From Pectobacterium colocasium (GTDB lineage Bacteria; Pseudomonadota; Gammaproteobacteria; Enterobacterales; Enterobacteriaceae): a DNA stretch of 64,000 nucleotides. Numbering within the stretch: the stretch's first letter is position 1; every line of letters starts with the position of its first letter. Below the pieces are notes generated by a model. It saw only the letters and a program-made list of their open reading frames with translations, searched no databases and was not told where the DNA came from. The stretch lies in contig NZ_CP084032.1 of the NCBI RefSeq assembly GCF_020181655.1, positions 806,001-870,000 of the forward strand, in the 5' to 3' direction. The translations under genes and the position numbers were made by a program. Of this stretch, positions 35,203 to 44,355 are shown in pieces.

Positions 35203-36642
35203 ATGACGATGTTTTCGCTGTTTTTGAAATCGGACTTTCGGGGTACGTGCAAACGGTTGCTGACCGCTAGCCTCTTTAATGCGGTATTGCCTGTCACGCT
35301 GACGACGATGATGTTGCCTGTGGCTACGCTGGCTGCTGGCGTCTCTGTTGCCCCTGTCACGGATGAAGTGCGTTTGACCGTGAATCAGGGACGATTGTTA
35401 CATCTCAATGCGCTGCCGGACAGCGTGCTGGTGGCCGATCCGAATATCGCCAGTTTTGAACTGCCTTCACCGGGTAATCTGTTTGTCTACGCCAAAAGCG
35501 TCGGCACTACCACGCTCTATGCGATGGATGAAAATGGCAATGTCATCAACGCGATTCGCCTGGTGTCCGAGCATGATTTGAAAGCGCTGGGTGAACGCAT
35601 GAAGCGTGAATTCCCCGGTGCGGATATCCAACTGGAAGCCTCGATTCCGAGCGGTGTGATTGTACGCGGTAGCGTTGATACCCCGCAGGATGCCAAGCGC
35701 GTCATCGACAGCATACAAGCTTACATCAGTGCATCTTCCGGTGGTGGTCAAGGCGGCGGTGGAGGCGGTGGCGAGAAATTGCCGGGTTCCAGCGAAACGT
35801 CCGGCAAGGTGATCAATCAGCTCAAAATCAAAACGCCTTCGCAAATCAATATTCAGGTGCGTGTTGTGGAAGTCTCTCGCAAGCTGACCAGTGAACTGGG
35901 CTTCAACTGGGCGGCATCGTTGAGCACCGGTAGCGGCAACATGAGCGCGGGCAGCGGATCGCGTCTGAACTTGTTTAATGCCACGACCGGACGGTTTTCT
36001 AACCCAACGGATGCGGGTTTCCTGAACTTCGGACGCTCCAGATTGAGTGGATTATTAACCGCCATGAATCAACAGGGCATGGCAACGGTATTGGCTGAAC
36101 CTAATCTGACGGCGATGTCCGGGGAAACGGCGGCGTTTGCCGCGGGTGGCGAAGTGCCGATCGTCCTGGTCACCAATAACAGCGTCAGCATCGATTACAA
36201 ATCCTACGGCGTGATTCTGCGTATGACGCCGACGCTGCTGTCTGCCAATCGCATCAGCCTGCACATTGCGCCGGAAGTCAGCGAACTCACGGATGTGGGT
36301 TCCGTACAGCTGGAAGGCGGATCGCGCATTCCTGCCTTAACGGTACGTCGTGCGGATACCACGGTAGAGCTGGCTAGCGGACAGAGCTTTGCGCTGGCTG
36401 GGATGCTGCGTAGTGCGGGTAGCCAGACGATCAACGGCGTGCCGGGGCTCAGTAGCGTCCCGATGTTTGGTCGCCTGTTTGAAAGCGAAGCCACCAGCCA
36501 GGAAGAAACGGAACTGGTGATTATCGCGACCGCCTATGTGGTTGAGCCAGTTAATGCGGGCGATCTCCAGACGCCGGGGCAAGGCGTGAAAATGCTGGAT
36601 GCCTCCATGCCGCGCTCTGCATCTGTCGGCTATCTCTACTAA
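35203..36642 (+). CDS. rcpA: RcpA/CpaC outer-membrane secretin
   Basis: 479 residues with a long signal sequence (hydrophobic core near residues 20-45). The N-terminal pilus-assembly domain contains RLLHLNALPDSVLVADPNIA; a BON-like domain follows (MKREFPGADIQLEASIPSGV). After a glycine-rich linker comes the secretin core with VRVVEVSRKLTSELGFNW and GFLNFGRSRLSGLLTAMNQQ, ending LVIIATAYVVEPVN. It forms the outer-membrane pore through which the pilus passes. ATG 35203 or 35209 may be used. Confidence 0.92.
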   Translation: MTMFSLFLKSDFRGTCKRLLTASLFNAVLPVTLTTMMLPVATLAAGVSVAPVTDEVRLTVNQGRLLHLNALPDSVLVADPNIASFELPSPGNLFVYAKSVGTTTLYAMDENGNVINAIRLVSEHDLKALGERMKREFPGADIQLEASIPSGVIVRGSVDTPQDAKRVIDSIQAYISASSGGGQGGGGGGGEKLPGSSETSGKVINQLKIKTPSQINIQVRVVEVSRKLTSELGFNWAASLSTGSGNMSAGSGSRLNLFNATTGRFSNPTDAGFLNFGRSRLSGLLTAMNQQGMATVLAEPNLTAMSGETAAFAAGGEVPIVLVTNNSVSIDYKSYGVILRMTPTLLSANRISLHIAPEVSELTDVGSVQLEGGSRIPALTVRRADTTVELASGQSFALAGMLRSAGSQTINGVPGLSSVPMFGRLFESEATSQEETELVIIATAYVVEPVNAGDLQTPGQGVKMLDASMPRSASVGYLY

Positions 36643-36656
36643 GTCCACGAGGGGCA

Positions 36657-37349
36657 ATGAATATGACCACGATTAACAACAATCAGCCTCCGTTCCGCCC
36701 GCTGCACCTGCGCGTAGCGATGCTTACCGCCGTTTTTCTGCTTGCAGGATGCGGATGGAATAAGCCGATTAACGATGTACGTATGGCTCGTTTTGATCAA
36801 CCGGGGCTTCAACCCATCGCCGTCCAGCCTTCATCGGTGTCCGTGCCGTTATTGGCCGCGCCAAACGGGCGCGGGTTTCTGCCTGAGTCTCTGAAGCAGC
36901 TCAATATTATGTTGAAGGATCAGGGGCGGTTATCGGCACAGACGCTGACGCTGATTCCGCACAGTGCGAGCGGTGAGCAGATGGCCGGGCGATTGGCGAC
37001 CGTACTGAAAAATGCCGGCGCGAATCCACAGAACGTGAAACAGATGCGCCGCTCTACCGCGAGTGGTCAGAACGGCGATCTGGAAGTGATCTCCGAAGCG
37101 CTGGTGGTCAAAACCACCCGCTGCACGATCAATGACCCTAATCAACTGATGGTGAAGCCTTATGAAGCCATTGGTTCTCTCGGCTGTGCCACGCAAAACA
37201 ATCTGGCGATGATGGTAGCTGAACCACGCGATCTGATTCAGGCGAAAGCGCTGGACGATGCGGATGGCGTCGCGGCGGTCAATAGCATCGAACGCTATCA
37301 CTCAGGTGAAGTGAAAGAGCTCATCGACATTAACTTTGAAGAAGATTAA
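36657..37349 (+). CDS. rcpB: RcpB/CpaD-type pilus lipoprotein
   Basis: 230 residues with a lipobox (LLAGC, cysteine near residue 32), so it is anchored in a membrane, presumably the outer one. The rest is typical of CpaD/RcpB proteins, with two later cysteines (TTRCTINDPN and LGCATQNNLAMMVAEPRDL). It probably assists the RcpA secretin. ATG 36657 is used here; ATG 36663 is better spaced from the GAGGGGC site and equally possible. Confidence 0.8.
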   Translation: MNMTTINNNQPPFRPLHLRVAMLTAVFLLAGCGWNKPINDVRMARFDQPGLQPIAVQPSSVSVPLLAAPNGRGFLPESLKQLNIMLKDQGRLSAQTLTLIPHSASGEQMAGRLATVLKNAGANPQNVKQMRRSTASGQNGDLEVISEALVVKTTRCTINDPNQLMVKPYEAIGSLGCATQNNLAMMVAEPRDLIQAKALDDADGVAAVNSIERYHSGEVKELIDINFEED

Positions 37350-37363
37350 GAGCGTGACATTCC

Positions 37364-38563
37364 ATGAGTGAAATTACCCCTAACGATGGTGAAGAACTGG
37401 CGCTACCGCTGGTGGCGTTTGCCAATGATGCACGCGATGTGGCCGATATCAGCGATCTCTTCACCCGCCTGAAACAGCCCGATGTTCCGGTGATGTCCGG
37501 TGGTATTACTGCCGCTCGTCAATGGTGCGAACTGAACGTCCCGCCACGTATTTTACTGGTGGATCTGGAGACAGAGCACTGGCCGCTTCCCGCGCTGGAA
37601 GAGCTGCTGAGCGTCTGCGGCCCCACCAGCCAGGTGATTGCTATCGGCAAAGAGCAGGATGTCGGCTTATACCGCGCGCTGCTTCAGGCTGGCGTGGTGG
37701 ACTATCTGGTGAAGCCGTTCACGCTGGATTTGCTGGCGGCAACGTTGGCGAAGTGTGAAGGCCAACAGGCTGGGCCGGAATATGCCCGCATGGGCAGGAC
37801 GATTGCGGTTGTCGGCGCCAGCGGCGGCAGTGGAGCAAGTACCGTGGCGATGGGGCTAAGCCGCCTGCTGTCCGGCGAGCGTCATTTGCCCGTCGCGCTG
37901 GTGGATTTTGACCGCCGTAACGGCGACCAACTGCTGCTGCAAGGGCAAACCGATGACGCGGGGCTGGCTGCCGTGCTGGAGACGCAAGAACTGGATACCC
38001 GACTATTACAGCGCGCCATGCTGCGCGTGGATACCCGCCTGCACTTGCTGGCGCAGAAGCCAGAGTTGGGTGAGTTGAGTCCGGTTGAGGTGGATAACGT
38101 GCTGAACCTCGGTGGCGCGCTGTGTCGCATGTTCAATCAGGTGATCTGGGATCTGCCCAGCAGCTACCCGACTGGGGCGCTGGACGTGCTGACTTACGCG
38201 GATCTGCGCATTATTGTGACGGAGTTGACGCTTCAGGATGCCCGCAATGTACGGCGTGTGCTGAATGAGATCGGTGATGAAAGCGAAGGGCAACGCCTGT
38301 TGCTGGTGCATAACCAGAGCCGCTTTGCCACCGCCGCGCCGCTCAGTCGCGATCAGTTTGAACAGTTTACCGGCCGGAAGATTGATGTCGTGCTGCCGAA
38401 TGCGGGTCACGCGCTGTCGCAGAGCCTGACGCTCGGCGCGCTGAATCTGGCTGCGGCGCCTGCTTTCCAGCAGGGCTTGCGCCAGTTGGTCGATTTGGCC
38501 TGCGGCGTGCGCGCCAGACCGGCGGAAAAACGCTGGTTCTCACGTTGGTTAAAACGCGCCTGA
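37364..38563 (+). CDS. tadZ: TadZ/CpaE pilus localisation ATPase
   Basis: 399 residues. The N-terminal ~130 residues form a receiver-like domain; a ParA/MinD-like ATPase follows, with Walker A variant VVGASGGSGASTVAMG (about 149-164) and VALVDFDRRNGDQLL as the switch region. TadZ/CpaE proteins place the pilus machinery at a cell pole. It sits between rcpB and tadA with short gaps, as in other tad operons. Confidence 0.9.
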   Translation: MSEITPNDGEELALPLVAFANDARDVADISDLFTRLKQPDVPVMSGGITAARQWCELNVPPRILLVDLETEHWPLPALEELLSVCGPTSQVIAIGKEQDVGLYRALLQAGVVDYLVKPFTLDLLAATLAKCEGQQAGPEYARMGRTIAVVGASGGSGASTVAMGLSRLLSGERHLPVALVDFDRRNGDQLLLQGQTDDAGLAAVLETQELDTRLLQRAMLRVDTRLHLLAQKPELGELSPVEVDNVLNLGGALCRMFNQVIWDLPSSYPTGALDVLTYADLRIIVTELTLQDARNVRRVLNEIGDESEGQRLLLVHNQSRFATAAPLSRDQFEQFTGRKIDVVLPNAGHALSQSLTLGALNLAAAPAFQQGLRQLVDLACGVRARPAEKRWFSRWLKRA

Positions 38564-38641
38564 TGATGTTCAGCGTGCGCCGTTTTTCAAAGATGAACGG
38601 ACTATTTTAGGGTTACGGACTGTTTTTTGAGGTTCAGGATT

Positions 38642-40045
38642 ATGTTGATTCGCAAGAATAACCTGCAAAAAAGCGAAGCAGGAAAAAGCACGCCTCAGCC
38701 TGCGCCTGCTGCCAACGTGGCAGAACTGAAAACACGTCCGGCTGCGGAGAACCGCACACAGCCTGCGGCGAACACGTCTTCTGGATCTGCATCGGCAGCC
38801 CGCCAGACGGACAACCGGACCAGCCAGCGCCGGATTATCCGCGCACAGCTCTACGATCAGATCGACGCAGGTAAAGCGGCGATGATGGGGCGTGACAAGC
38901 TGCTGGTGCAGATCGAAACGGTGATCCGCCGCATCTGTGATGAGCAGCGCTTGCAGCTTTCCCGGCAGGAAGAGGAAGCCATCGCCGCCGAAATGCTGGA
39001 TGAAATGACCGGGATCGGGCCGATCCAGCCGCTGCTGTCGGATGACACGGTCAACGATATTTTGGTCAACGGTGCCGGTCAGGTGTTTGTCGAGCGTTTC
39101 GGCAAACTGGAGCTGTCGCCGATTACCTTCATTGATGAAGAACATGTCTTTAACACCGCGCAGCGCATTGCTGCCGCAGTCGGGCGCCGTATCGACGAAG
39201 CCAGCCCGATGGTGGATGCCCGTCTGCCGGACGGTAGCCGCGTCAACGTCATCACGTATCCGCTGGCGATCGACGGCACCACGATCTCGATCCGTAAATT
39301 TATGCGCCGCAACCTGTCGCTGGAAATGCTGGCAGAGCGCCGCTGCATGTCCTACGCGATGGCGGACGTCCTGAACAAAGCGATGCAGGCGCGCGTCAAC
39401 GTCATTGTTTCCGGCGGAACGGGCGCGGGGAAAACCACCTTGCTGAATGCGCTGTCGCAGAAGATCGGCAGTACCGACCGCATCATCACCATCGAAGATG
39501 CCGCCGAACTGCAATTGCAGCAGGAACATGTGGTCAGGCTGGAAACCCGTCCTGTCAGCGCCGAAGGCACCGGCCGCGTCGATCAGCGCGATCTGATGCG
39601 TAACGCTCTGCGTATGCGCCCTGACCGTATCATTCTGGGGGAGGTGCGCGGCGGCGAGAGCTTTGACATGTTGCAGGCGATGAACACGGGCCACGACGGA
39701 TCGCTGTGTACGGTGCACGCCAATACCTCGCGTGATGCGATACAGCGTCTGGAAAACATGGTGATGATGGCGAATATGCAGCTGCCGCTGATGGCGATCC
39801 GCCGTCAGATCGCCAGCGCGGTTCACCTGATCGTGCAGATCGAACGTATGCGCGACGGTATGCGTCGCGTGGTCTCCATCACCGAAGTGTGCGGCATGGA
39901 GAACGAAGTCATCCAGCTTCAGGATCTGTTCAGCTTCAACATTCAGGGGATGGATGGACAGGGTTTGTTGACGGGGGAATATGTGCAGCACATCCAGCGT
40001 CCGCAGTTCTACAGCGATAAATCGCACCTGTTTGATGCGCAGTAA
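38642..40045 (+). CDS. tadA: TadA/CpaF secretion ATPase
   Basis: 467 residues. The hexameric ATPase that powers Tad pilus assembly and retraction. Features are a variable N-terminus, the CpaF domain (ILVNGAGQVFVERFGKLELS; DARLPDGSRVNVITYPLAID), Walker A GGTGAGKTTLLNAL (about residues 258-271), and Asp/Glu boxes in PDRIILGEVRGGESFDMLQA. ATG 38642 follows a GAGGTTCAGG site. The ends of tadA and tadB are 18 bases apart. Confidence 0.95.
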   Translation: MLIRKNNLQKSEAGKSTPQPAPAANVAELKTRPAAENRTQPAANTSSGSASAARQTDNRTSQRRIIRAQLYDQIDAGKAAMMGRDKLLVQIETVIRRICDEQRLQLSRQEEEAIAAEMLDEMTGIGPIQPLLSDDTVNDILVNGAGQVFVERFGKLELSPITFIDEEHVFNTAQRIAAAVGRRIDEASPMVDARLPDGSRVNVITYPLAIDGTTISIRKFMRRNLSLEMLAERRCMSYAMADVLNKAMQARVNVIVSGGTGAGKTTLLNALSQKIGSTDRIITIEDAAELQLQQEHVVRLETRPVSAEGTGRVDQRDLMRNALRMRPDRIILGEVRGGESFDMLQAMNTGHDGSLCTVHANTSRDAIQRLENMVMMANMQLPLMAIRRQIASAVHLIVQIERMRDGMRRVVSITEVCGMENEVIQLQDLFSFNIQGMDGQGLLTGEYVQHIQRPQFYSDKSHLFDAQ

Positions 40046-40063
40046 GGGACGAAGGAGACGCCG

Positions 40064-41044
40064 ATGAGTGACGCACGTCTGAACCTGATTACGCTGCTGG
40101 TGTTTTGCAGCGTGCTGATGCTGCTTCTGGCGGTTAACGCCTGGAGAAAATCGCGGCAGCAGCGCACGCAGCGTGAACAGCGCTGGCAGCAGATTTTGAA
40201 CGAGGTTAGCCCGTCGGCGGCAGTGGTGGCGTCTGATTCCATTCTGCGTGACGAGATCAAAACGCCGCTGATGGGCATTCCTGTCATTGGGCGCTGGCTG
40301 GCGATCCTCTGGGCGCAGATGACGTTCATCGGCTGGAAAAAGAACCTGCTTCAGCGTTCTCTGGCGCTGGCGGCAGTCTGCCTGATCCTCGGCATGATTC
40401 TGGGACAGCGTACGCTGCTGCCGCTCACGATGGGGCTGGTATTTACGCTGCTGCTGTTTATCAGTATCGGCTTGCTGCTGTTCCGCTCGACGTTGCAGAA
40501 GCACCTGAAAGCACTGCGCGAGAGCCTGCCGGAAGCGATTGATGCCATTACCCGCAGCTGTCGTGCCGGTGTGCCCGTTGCGAATACGTTTGCGATTGTC
40601 GCTGAACACCTGGCCGGGCCGCTGGCAAATGAATTCAAGACGATCGATCACTGGCTGCGGCTCGGTATTCCGTTGCGTCAGGTGATTCAGGCCTCGGCCA
40701 CGCGGGTGCCGATGTCTGAGTATCGCTTTTTCGTGGTGATTCTGATCATCAATCAGGAAGCCGGTGGACGACTGGGCGAAACGCTGGAGCGTCTGTCTGC
40801 CACGCTGCGTGAACGTCGCGAGCTGCAACTCAAAGTGCAATCCAAGACGTCCGAGGCGCGGGCATCCGCCAAGATTGTCGCCGCGCTGTTTCCCGGCTGT
40901 TTGGCCTATCTGTATATGAAATCACCGGAGGATTTCAGCTTCTTGTTCTCCGATCCGGTAGGCACGATGGTACTGGTTTACGCCTTGTGTAGCGTCTCGG
41001 TCGGTATGTTAATCACGCACGTTATGGTCAAACGGATAGGGTAA
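40064..41044 (+). CDS. tadB: TadB inner-membrane platform protein
   Basis: 326 residues. Membrane segments lie near the N-terminus, in the middle (two around 100-150) and at the C-terminus, with a cytoplasmic T2SSF domain (LRESLPEAIDAITRSCRAGV; INQEAGGRLGETLERLSATL). With TadC it makes the platform on which TadA acts. The start has a GGAG site and the next gene follows at 13 bases. Confidence 0.92.
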   Translation: MSDARLNLITLLVFCSVLMLLLAVNAWRKSRQQRTQREQRWQQILNEVSPSAAVVASDSILRDEIKTPLMGIPVIGRWLAILWAQMTFIGWKKNLLQRSLALAAVCLILGMILGQRTLLPLTMGLVFTLLLFISIGLLLFRSTLQKHLKALRESLPEAIDAITRSCRAGVPVANTFAIVAEHLAGPLANEFKTIDHWLRLGIPLRQVIQASATRVPMSEYRFFVVILIINQEAGGRLGETLERLSATLRERRELQLKVQSKTSEARASAKIVAALFPGCLAYLYMKSPEDFSFLFSDPVGTMVLVYALCSVSVGMLITHVMVKRIG

Positions 41045-41057
41045 GGGAGAGCCATTC

Positions 41058-42017
41058 ATGACGATATTTGACGACCCTTTACTGTTACTGGCGCTCGTGT
41101 TGATGGTGGCGGGGATTTATCTGGCACGTATGCAGCATAAAACGCAGCAATACAAGCAACTGGAAATTCGCATGCGCGGGCATTTGCCCACGGCCTCTAT
41201 AGAGGCGGCCTCTCAGGAAAACATCCTGAGAGGCCAGGGAACGACATTATCTCCCCTGCTGGAAAAGCTGTTGCAGCCGCTGGCCACACAGGGCGAGCGT
41301 CTGTCGGGATCGGAACGCGATCGCCGCAATCTGCGCCGCCTGCTGGATCTGGCTGGGATCCGCCGCAACGAAGCGGTGGGCTGGTTAGTGATGGGGAAAT
41401 TTGCCGCCGGAGCGCTGCTTGCTATCGCGCTGGTGTGGGGCTGGTTACCGCCCGCTGATCGTGCGGGGCTGACAGGCGTTGCGGCGGGATTGATTGGTTT
41501 CTTTGTCGGTACCATGGTGCCGGAGTGGTGGCTGAAATGGCGTGCGGCAAGCCGGGGCGAAAAGCTGGCGCGCGCGGTACCAGATGCGCTGGATTTGATG
41601 GTGGTCTGTGCCGAAGCCGGTCTGCCGATTGGGCGCGTGTTGCAGGTGGTATCGAAAGAACTGGGACTGTCTTCACCGGAAATGGCGGACGAACTGCACT
41701 ACACCGCCGCAGAATTGCAGATCCTGTCGGATCGTACGCTGGCGATGAAACATCTGGCGGAGCGTACCCGCGTCAGTGAGATTGAAAGCATGGTGGCGAC
41801 GCTGATTCAGGCAGAACGCTACGGTACGCCGCTGTCTCAGGCACTGCGCACGATCGCGGATGAAAGCCGCAAGACGCTGATTCTGAGTCTGGAAGAGAAA
41901 GCGGGCAAGCTTCCTGCGCAGTTGAGCGTGCCGCTGATGGCGCTGATCCTGCCGCCGATTATCGCCATTATGGCGTCGCCTGCGCTGGTGCGGGTGGTTC
42001 GCCTGTTGGCGCAGTAG
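41058..42017 (+). CDS. tadC: TadC inner-membrane platform protein
   Basis: 319 residues, paralogous to TadB. Hydrophobic segments are at the N-terminus, around 115-160 and at the C-terminus. The T2SSF domain shows AVPDALDLMVVCAEAGLPIG and AERYGTPLSQALRTIADESR. The ribosome site GGGAGA precedes ATG 41058. A 90-base gap separates it from tadD. Confidence 0.92.
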   Translation: MTIFDDPLLLLALVLMVAGIYLARMQHKTQQYKQLEIRMRGHLPTASIEAASQENILRGQGTTLSPLLEKLLQPLATQGERLSGSERDRRNLRRLLDLAGIRRNEAVGWLVMGKFAAGALLAIALVWGWLPPADRAGLTGVAAGLIGFFVGTMVPEWWLKWRAASRGEKLARAVPDALDLMVVCAEAGLPIGRVLQVVSKELGLSSPEMADELHYTAAELQILSDRTLAMKHLAERTRVSEIESMVATLIQAERYGTPLSQALRTIADESRKTLILSLEEKAGKLPAQLSVPLMALILPPIIAIMASPALVRVVRLLAQ

Positions 42018-42107
42018 TCTTGTTTCAGACATGTAGCTTTGTTTCCGACATGTTGATTTTAAAACGTGATTCCCGGTCTGAACCGGAATTCACTAGGGTG
42101 ACAACCG

Positions 42108-42974
42108 ATGGAGTTAGCGAAAATGATCGATCTGGTAGCAAAACTTAAGCGCGGCGCCCCCATGCTGGCATTGCTCATCGTCAGTACCGTGCTGGTGGGA
42201 TGCGGCAGCTCGATGGCGATTAAAGGCAGTAAGGATGAAGGGCTGCGTCTGGCACGCCTGCTGCGCGATCAGGGGCGTGTTGAGGCGGCAACGGAAGTGT
42301 ATGCGCGTCTGGATAGCCGTGATGCGTTGAAAGGCGCAGAGATGCTGGAGTATGCCAGCGTGGCCGCACTGGTGCGCTCGTCACAGCAAACGTTGGAATT
42401 ATACGGACGAGCACGTCAGGCGTTGGGCGGCGATACCAACAAAATGACGCCGGAAGAAGCACTGGCGGTGTGTCTGGGAATGGGCCGTGCGCAGTTGGCA
42501 TTAGGGCGTAATACCATGGCGCAGACCGACTTTGCCTGTGCGCTGAAAGCACAGCCAAACGATGCTGGCGCCCTCAATGGCATGGGCGTGGTAATGGATG
42601 CCTCAGGCAAACACGCAGAAGCGCGCCAGCTGTTTGAAAAAGCGTTGCAGGTGAATCCTGCCGATGTGGCGGCACTCAATAATCTGGCGCTCTCCTGGCT
42701 GGCAAGCGGCAACGCGGACAAAGCCATTTCTCTGCTGCGCTCGGTGGATGAAAGCAACGCAACCGGTCGGTTGAATCTGGCGCTGGCCTACCTCTCCGAG
42801 AGCAGAGACACTGACGCGCGTGCGGCGCTGGCGACCATTGCCCAGCCACAGCGTATTGATGGTCTGATCGACGAGTTGAACCAGCGTTTACAGCAGATGC
42901 AGCAGGATAAATCCCGTGGTGAAGCGCTGCTGTTATCCAGTCGTCAACGCCTGCAATTGAGCGCTCCTGAGTAA
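42108..42974 (+). CDS. tadD: TadD TPR lipoprotein
   Basis: 288 residues. A signal with lipobox (STVLVGC) gives a membrane-anchored protein. Tetratricopeptide repeats are evident, for example AQTDFACALKAQPNDAGALN and ARQLFEKALQVNPADVAALN. TadD is needed for pilus assembly in other tad systems. The stop TAA shares its last base with the tadE start codon, so the two genes are coupled. ATG 42108 or 42123. Confidence 0.88.
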   Translation: MELAKMIDLVAKLKRGAPMLALLIVSTVLVGCGSSMAIKGSKDEGLRLARLLRDQGRVEAATEVYARLDSRDALKGAEMLEYASVAALVRSSQQTLELYGRARQALGGDTNKMTPEEALAVCLGMGRAQLALGRNTMAQTDFACALKAQPNDAGALNGMGVVMDASGKHAEARQLFEKALQVNPADVAALNNLALSWLASGNADKAISLLRSVDESNATGRLNLALAYLSESRDTDARAALATIAQPQRIDGLIDELNQRLQQMQQDKSRGEALLLSSRQRLQLSAPE

Positions 42975-43534
42975 TGGCGTGGCTTCGTAATCTCGGCTCG
43001 TGGCGTGATAGAGGCAGTGTGCAAAGTATCGTGCCGCGCCATGAACGCCACTGGCGCAGCACGCACGGCGTGATCGCCACGGAAGTCGCGTTTCTGGTGC
43101 CAGTGGTGCTGGTCGGGGTGATGATGCTGTTTGAACTGGCGCGCATCGGGCTGGTGATTGCCGCCGGTAGCGCCGCACTGGATAAAGCCGTGCAGGCCTT
43201 CCGCCTCGACAACCTGGCGTCGGACAGCGCGGAGCAGATGGGAACGCGCCTAAAAGCACGGATGGTTGAAGCGGGATACGGCTACCTCAAGGAAGACGAT
43301 TTAACCGTCAGCGTGTTGCACTTCGACAATCTGAGCCAGCTTGGTGGGCTGACGAATGGCAATAGCAGTCAGGACAATCCCAATGGTGAGGAAACGACGA
43401 CGCTGCCAGTGTGGTCCGTGACGGTGCAGATTAAAAAGGCGTTTATCACGCCGCTACCGGAGGTGTTAACGCTGGGGGACACCTTCCGCTACCAGTACAA
43501 ACATGTGTTTGGGACGGAACTGCGCAATGACTGA
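42974..43534 (+). CDS. tadE: TadE pseudopilin
   Basis: 186 residues. The TadE-like segment HGVIATEVAFLVPVVLVGVM (about residues 34-53) has the glutamate followed by a hydrophobic helix, cut by the prepilin peptidase. It is a minor pilin thought to initiate or cap the pilus. The start overlaps the tadD stop, and the end overlaps tadF by 8 bases. Confidence 0.88.
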   Translation: MAWLRNLGSWRDRGSVQSIVPRHERHWRSTHGVIATEVAFLVPVVLVGVMMLFELARIGLVIAAGSAALDKAVQAFRLDNLASDSAEQMGTRLKARMVEAGYGYLKEDDLTVSVLHFDNLSQLGGLTNGNSSQDNPNGEETTTLPVWSVTVQIKKAFITPLPEVLTLGDTFRYQYKHVFGTELRND

Positions 43535-44159
43535 TTTTTTACTGAAAACCAGTCGTTCATGGAAAGCCAGCCATTTACTGAATGGGCTCCGCCGCTTCTG
43601 GTTTTCTCGCGGCGCGTCTACTGCGGTAGAAACGGCGTTAGCGTTTCCTATTGTGTTGGCGATGGGGTCGCTGTGTGCGGATATCTATACCGTCGGGCTG
43701 GAACGCACGCGTATGGAACAACGTGCGGGTGCCATCGCGTCGATACTGGCGATGCAGCAGAAGCTCGATGAAAAAGGCTTGGAAGGGCTACTCAACACGG
43801 TGTTACCAACGGAAGGATTAGGCAATTATCAACTGTTAATCAGCAATGTACGCCAGACTGGCGAGCTGTACTGGCAGTTGAGCAGGGGCACGGCAGAAGC
43901 ACTGTGCGCGGAAAGTGAAACGCTGCCAGGTGAAGAATATCTTCCTGAACTGCCGGAAAGAGACCGCGAAGAGGGCAGCAAAAATACCTCCATGATCGTG
44001 GTTGAGATGTGCCGTCAGGGGAAAGATGTGAGCCTGTTGGGCGGCCTGTCGCTGGGCGGGCTGTTACATGCCTCGTCAGTCAATCGGGTCGCTATCAACG
44101 TGGTGGATCTGGATGAGGTACTCCGAAAAGAGGCCGGTCTGGAAGAAGAAGAGCAGTAG
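43527..44159 (+). CDS. tadF: TadF pseudopilin
   Basis: 210 residues from ATG 43527, coupled to tadE. The TadE/F-type helix is in STAVETALAFPIVLAMGSLC. It has an acidic C-terminus (VLRKEAGLEEEEQ). It acts with TadE as a minor pilin. A 196-base gap with no recognised site separates it from tadG. Confidence 0.88.
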   Translation: MTDFLLKTSRSWKASHLLNGLRRFWFSRGASTAVETALAFPIVLAMGSLCADIYTVGLERTRMEQRAGAIASILAMQQKLDEKGLEGLLNTVLPTEGLGNYQLLISNVRQTGELYWQLSRGTAEALCAESETLPGEEYLPELPERDREEGSKNTSMIVVEMCRQGKDVSLLGGLSLGGLLHASSVNRVAINVVDLDEVLRKEAGLEEEEQ

Positions 44160-44355
44160 CTTTGGCTCTTACAGTAAATACGGGCTTTATAAACCTAAAG
44201 ATAAGCGGCAATAGACCGCAAACGGCGACGAAAATCTCGTTGCCGGAATAACGAAACGATTAAGACAAATAACGTGTGAGCCATGTCGTTTTTATTTTCC
44301 CGTTCTATGGGCGGGTTAAGTACGCGCTGAATCCAGGAATACAGGATAGGAAAGG

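Noticed and set aside
38570..40840. Very long open frame (about 756 codons) antisense to tadZ, tadA and tadB
   Set aside because: Mirror of the codon pattern of three well-supported genes; no ribosome site, no family resemblance, and histidine/arginine/glutamine-rich low-quality sequence.
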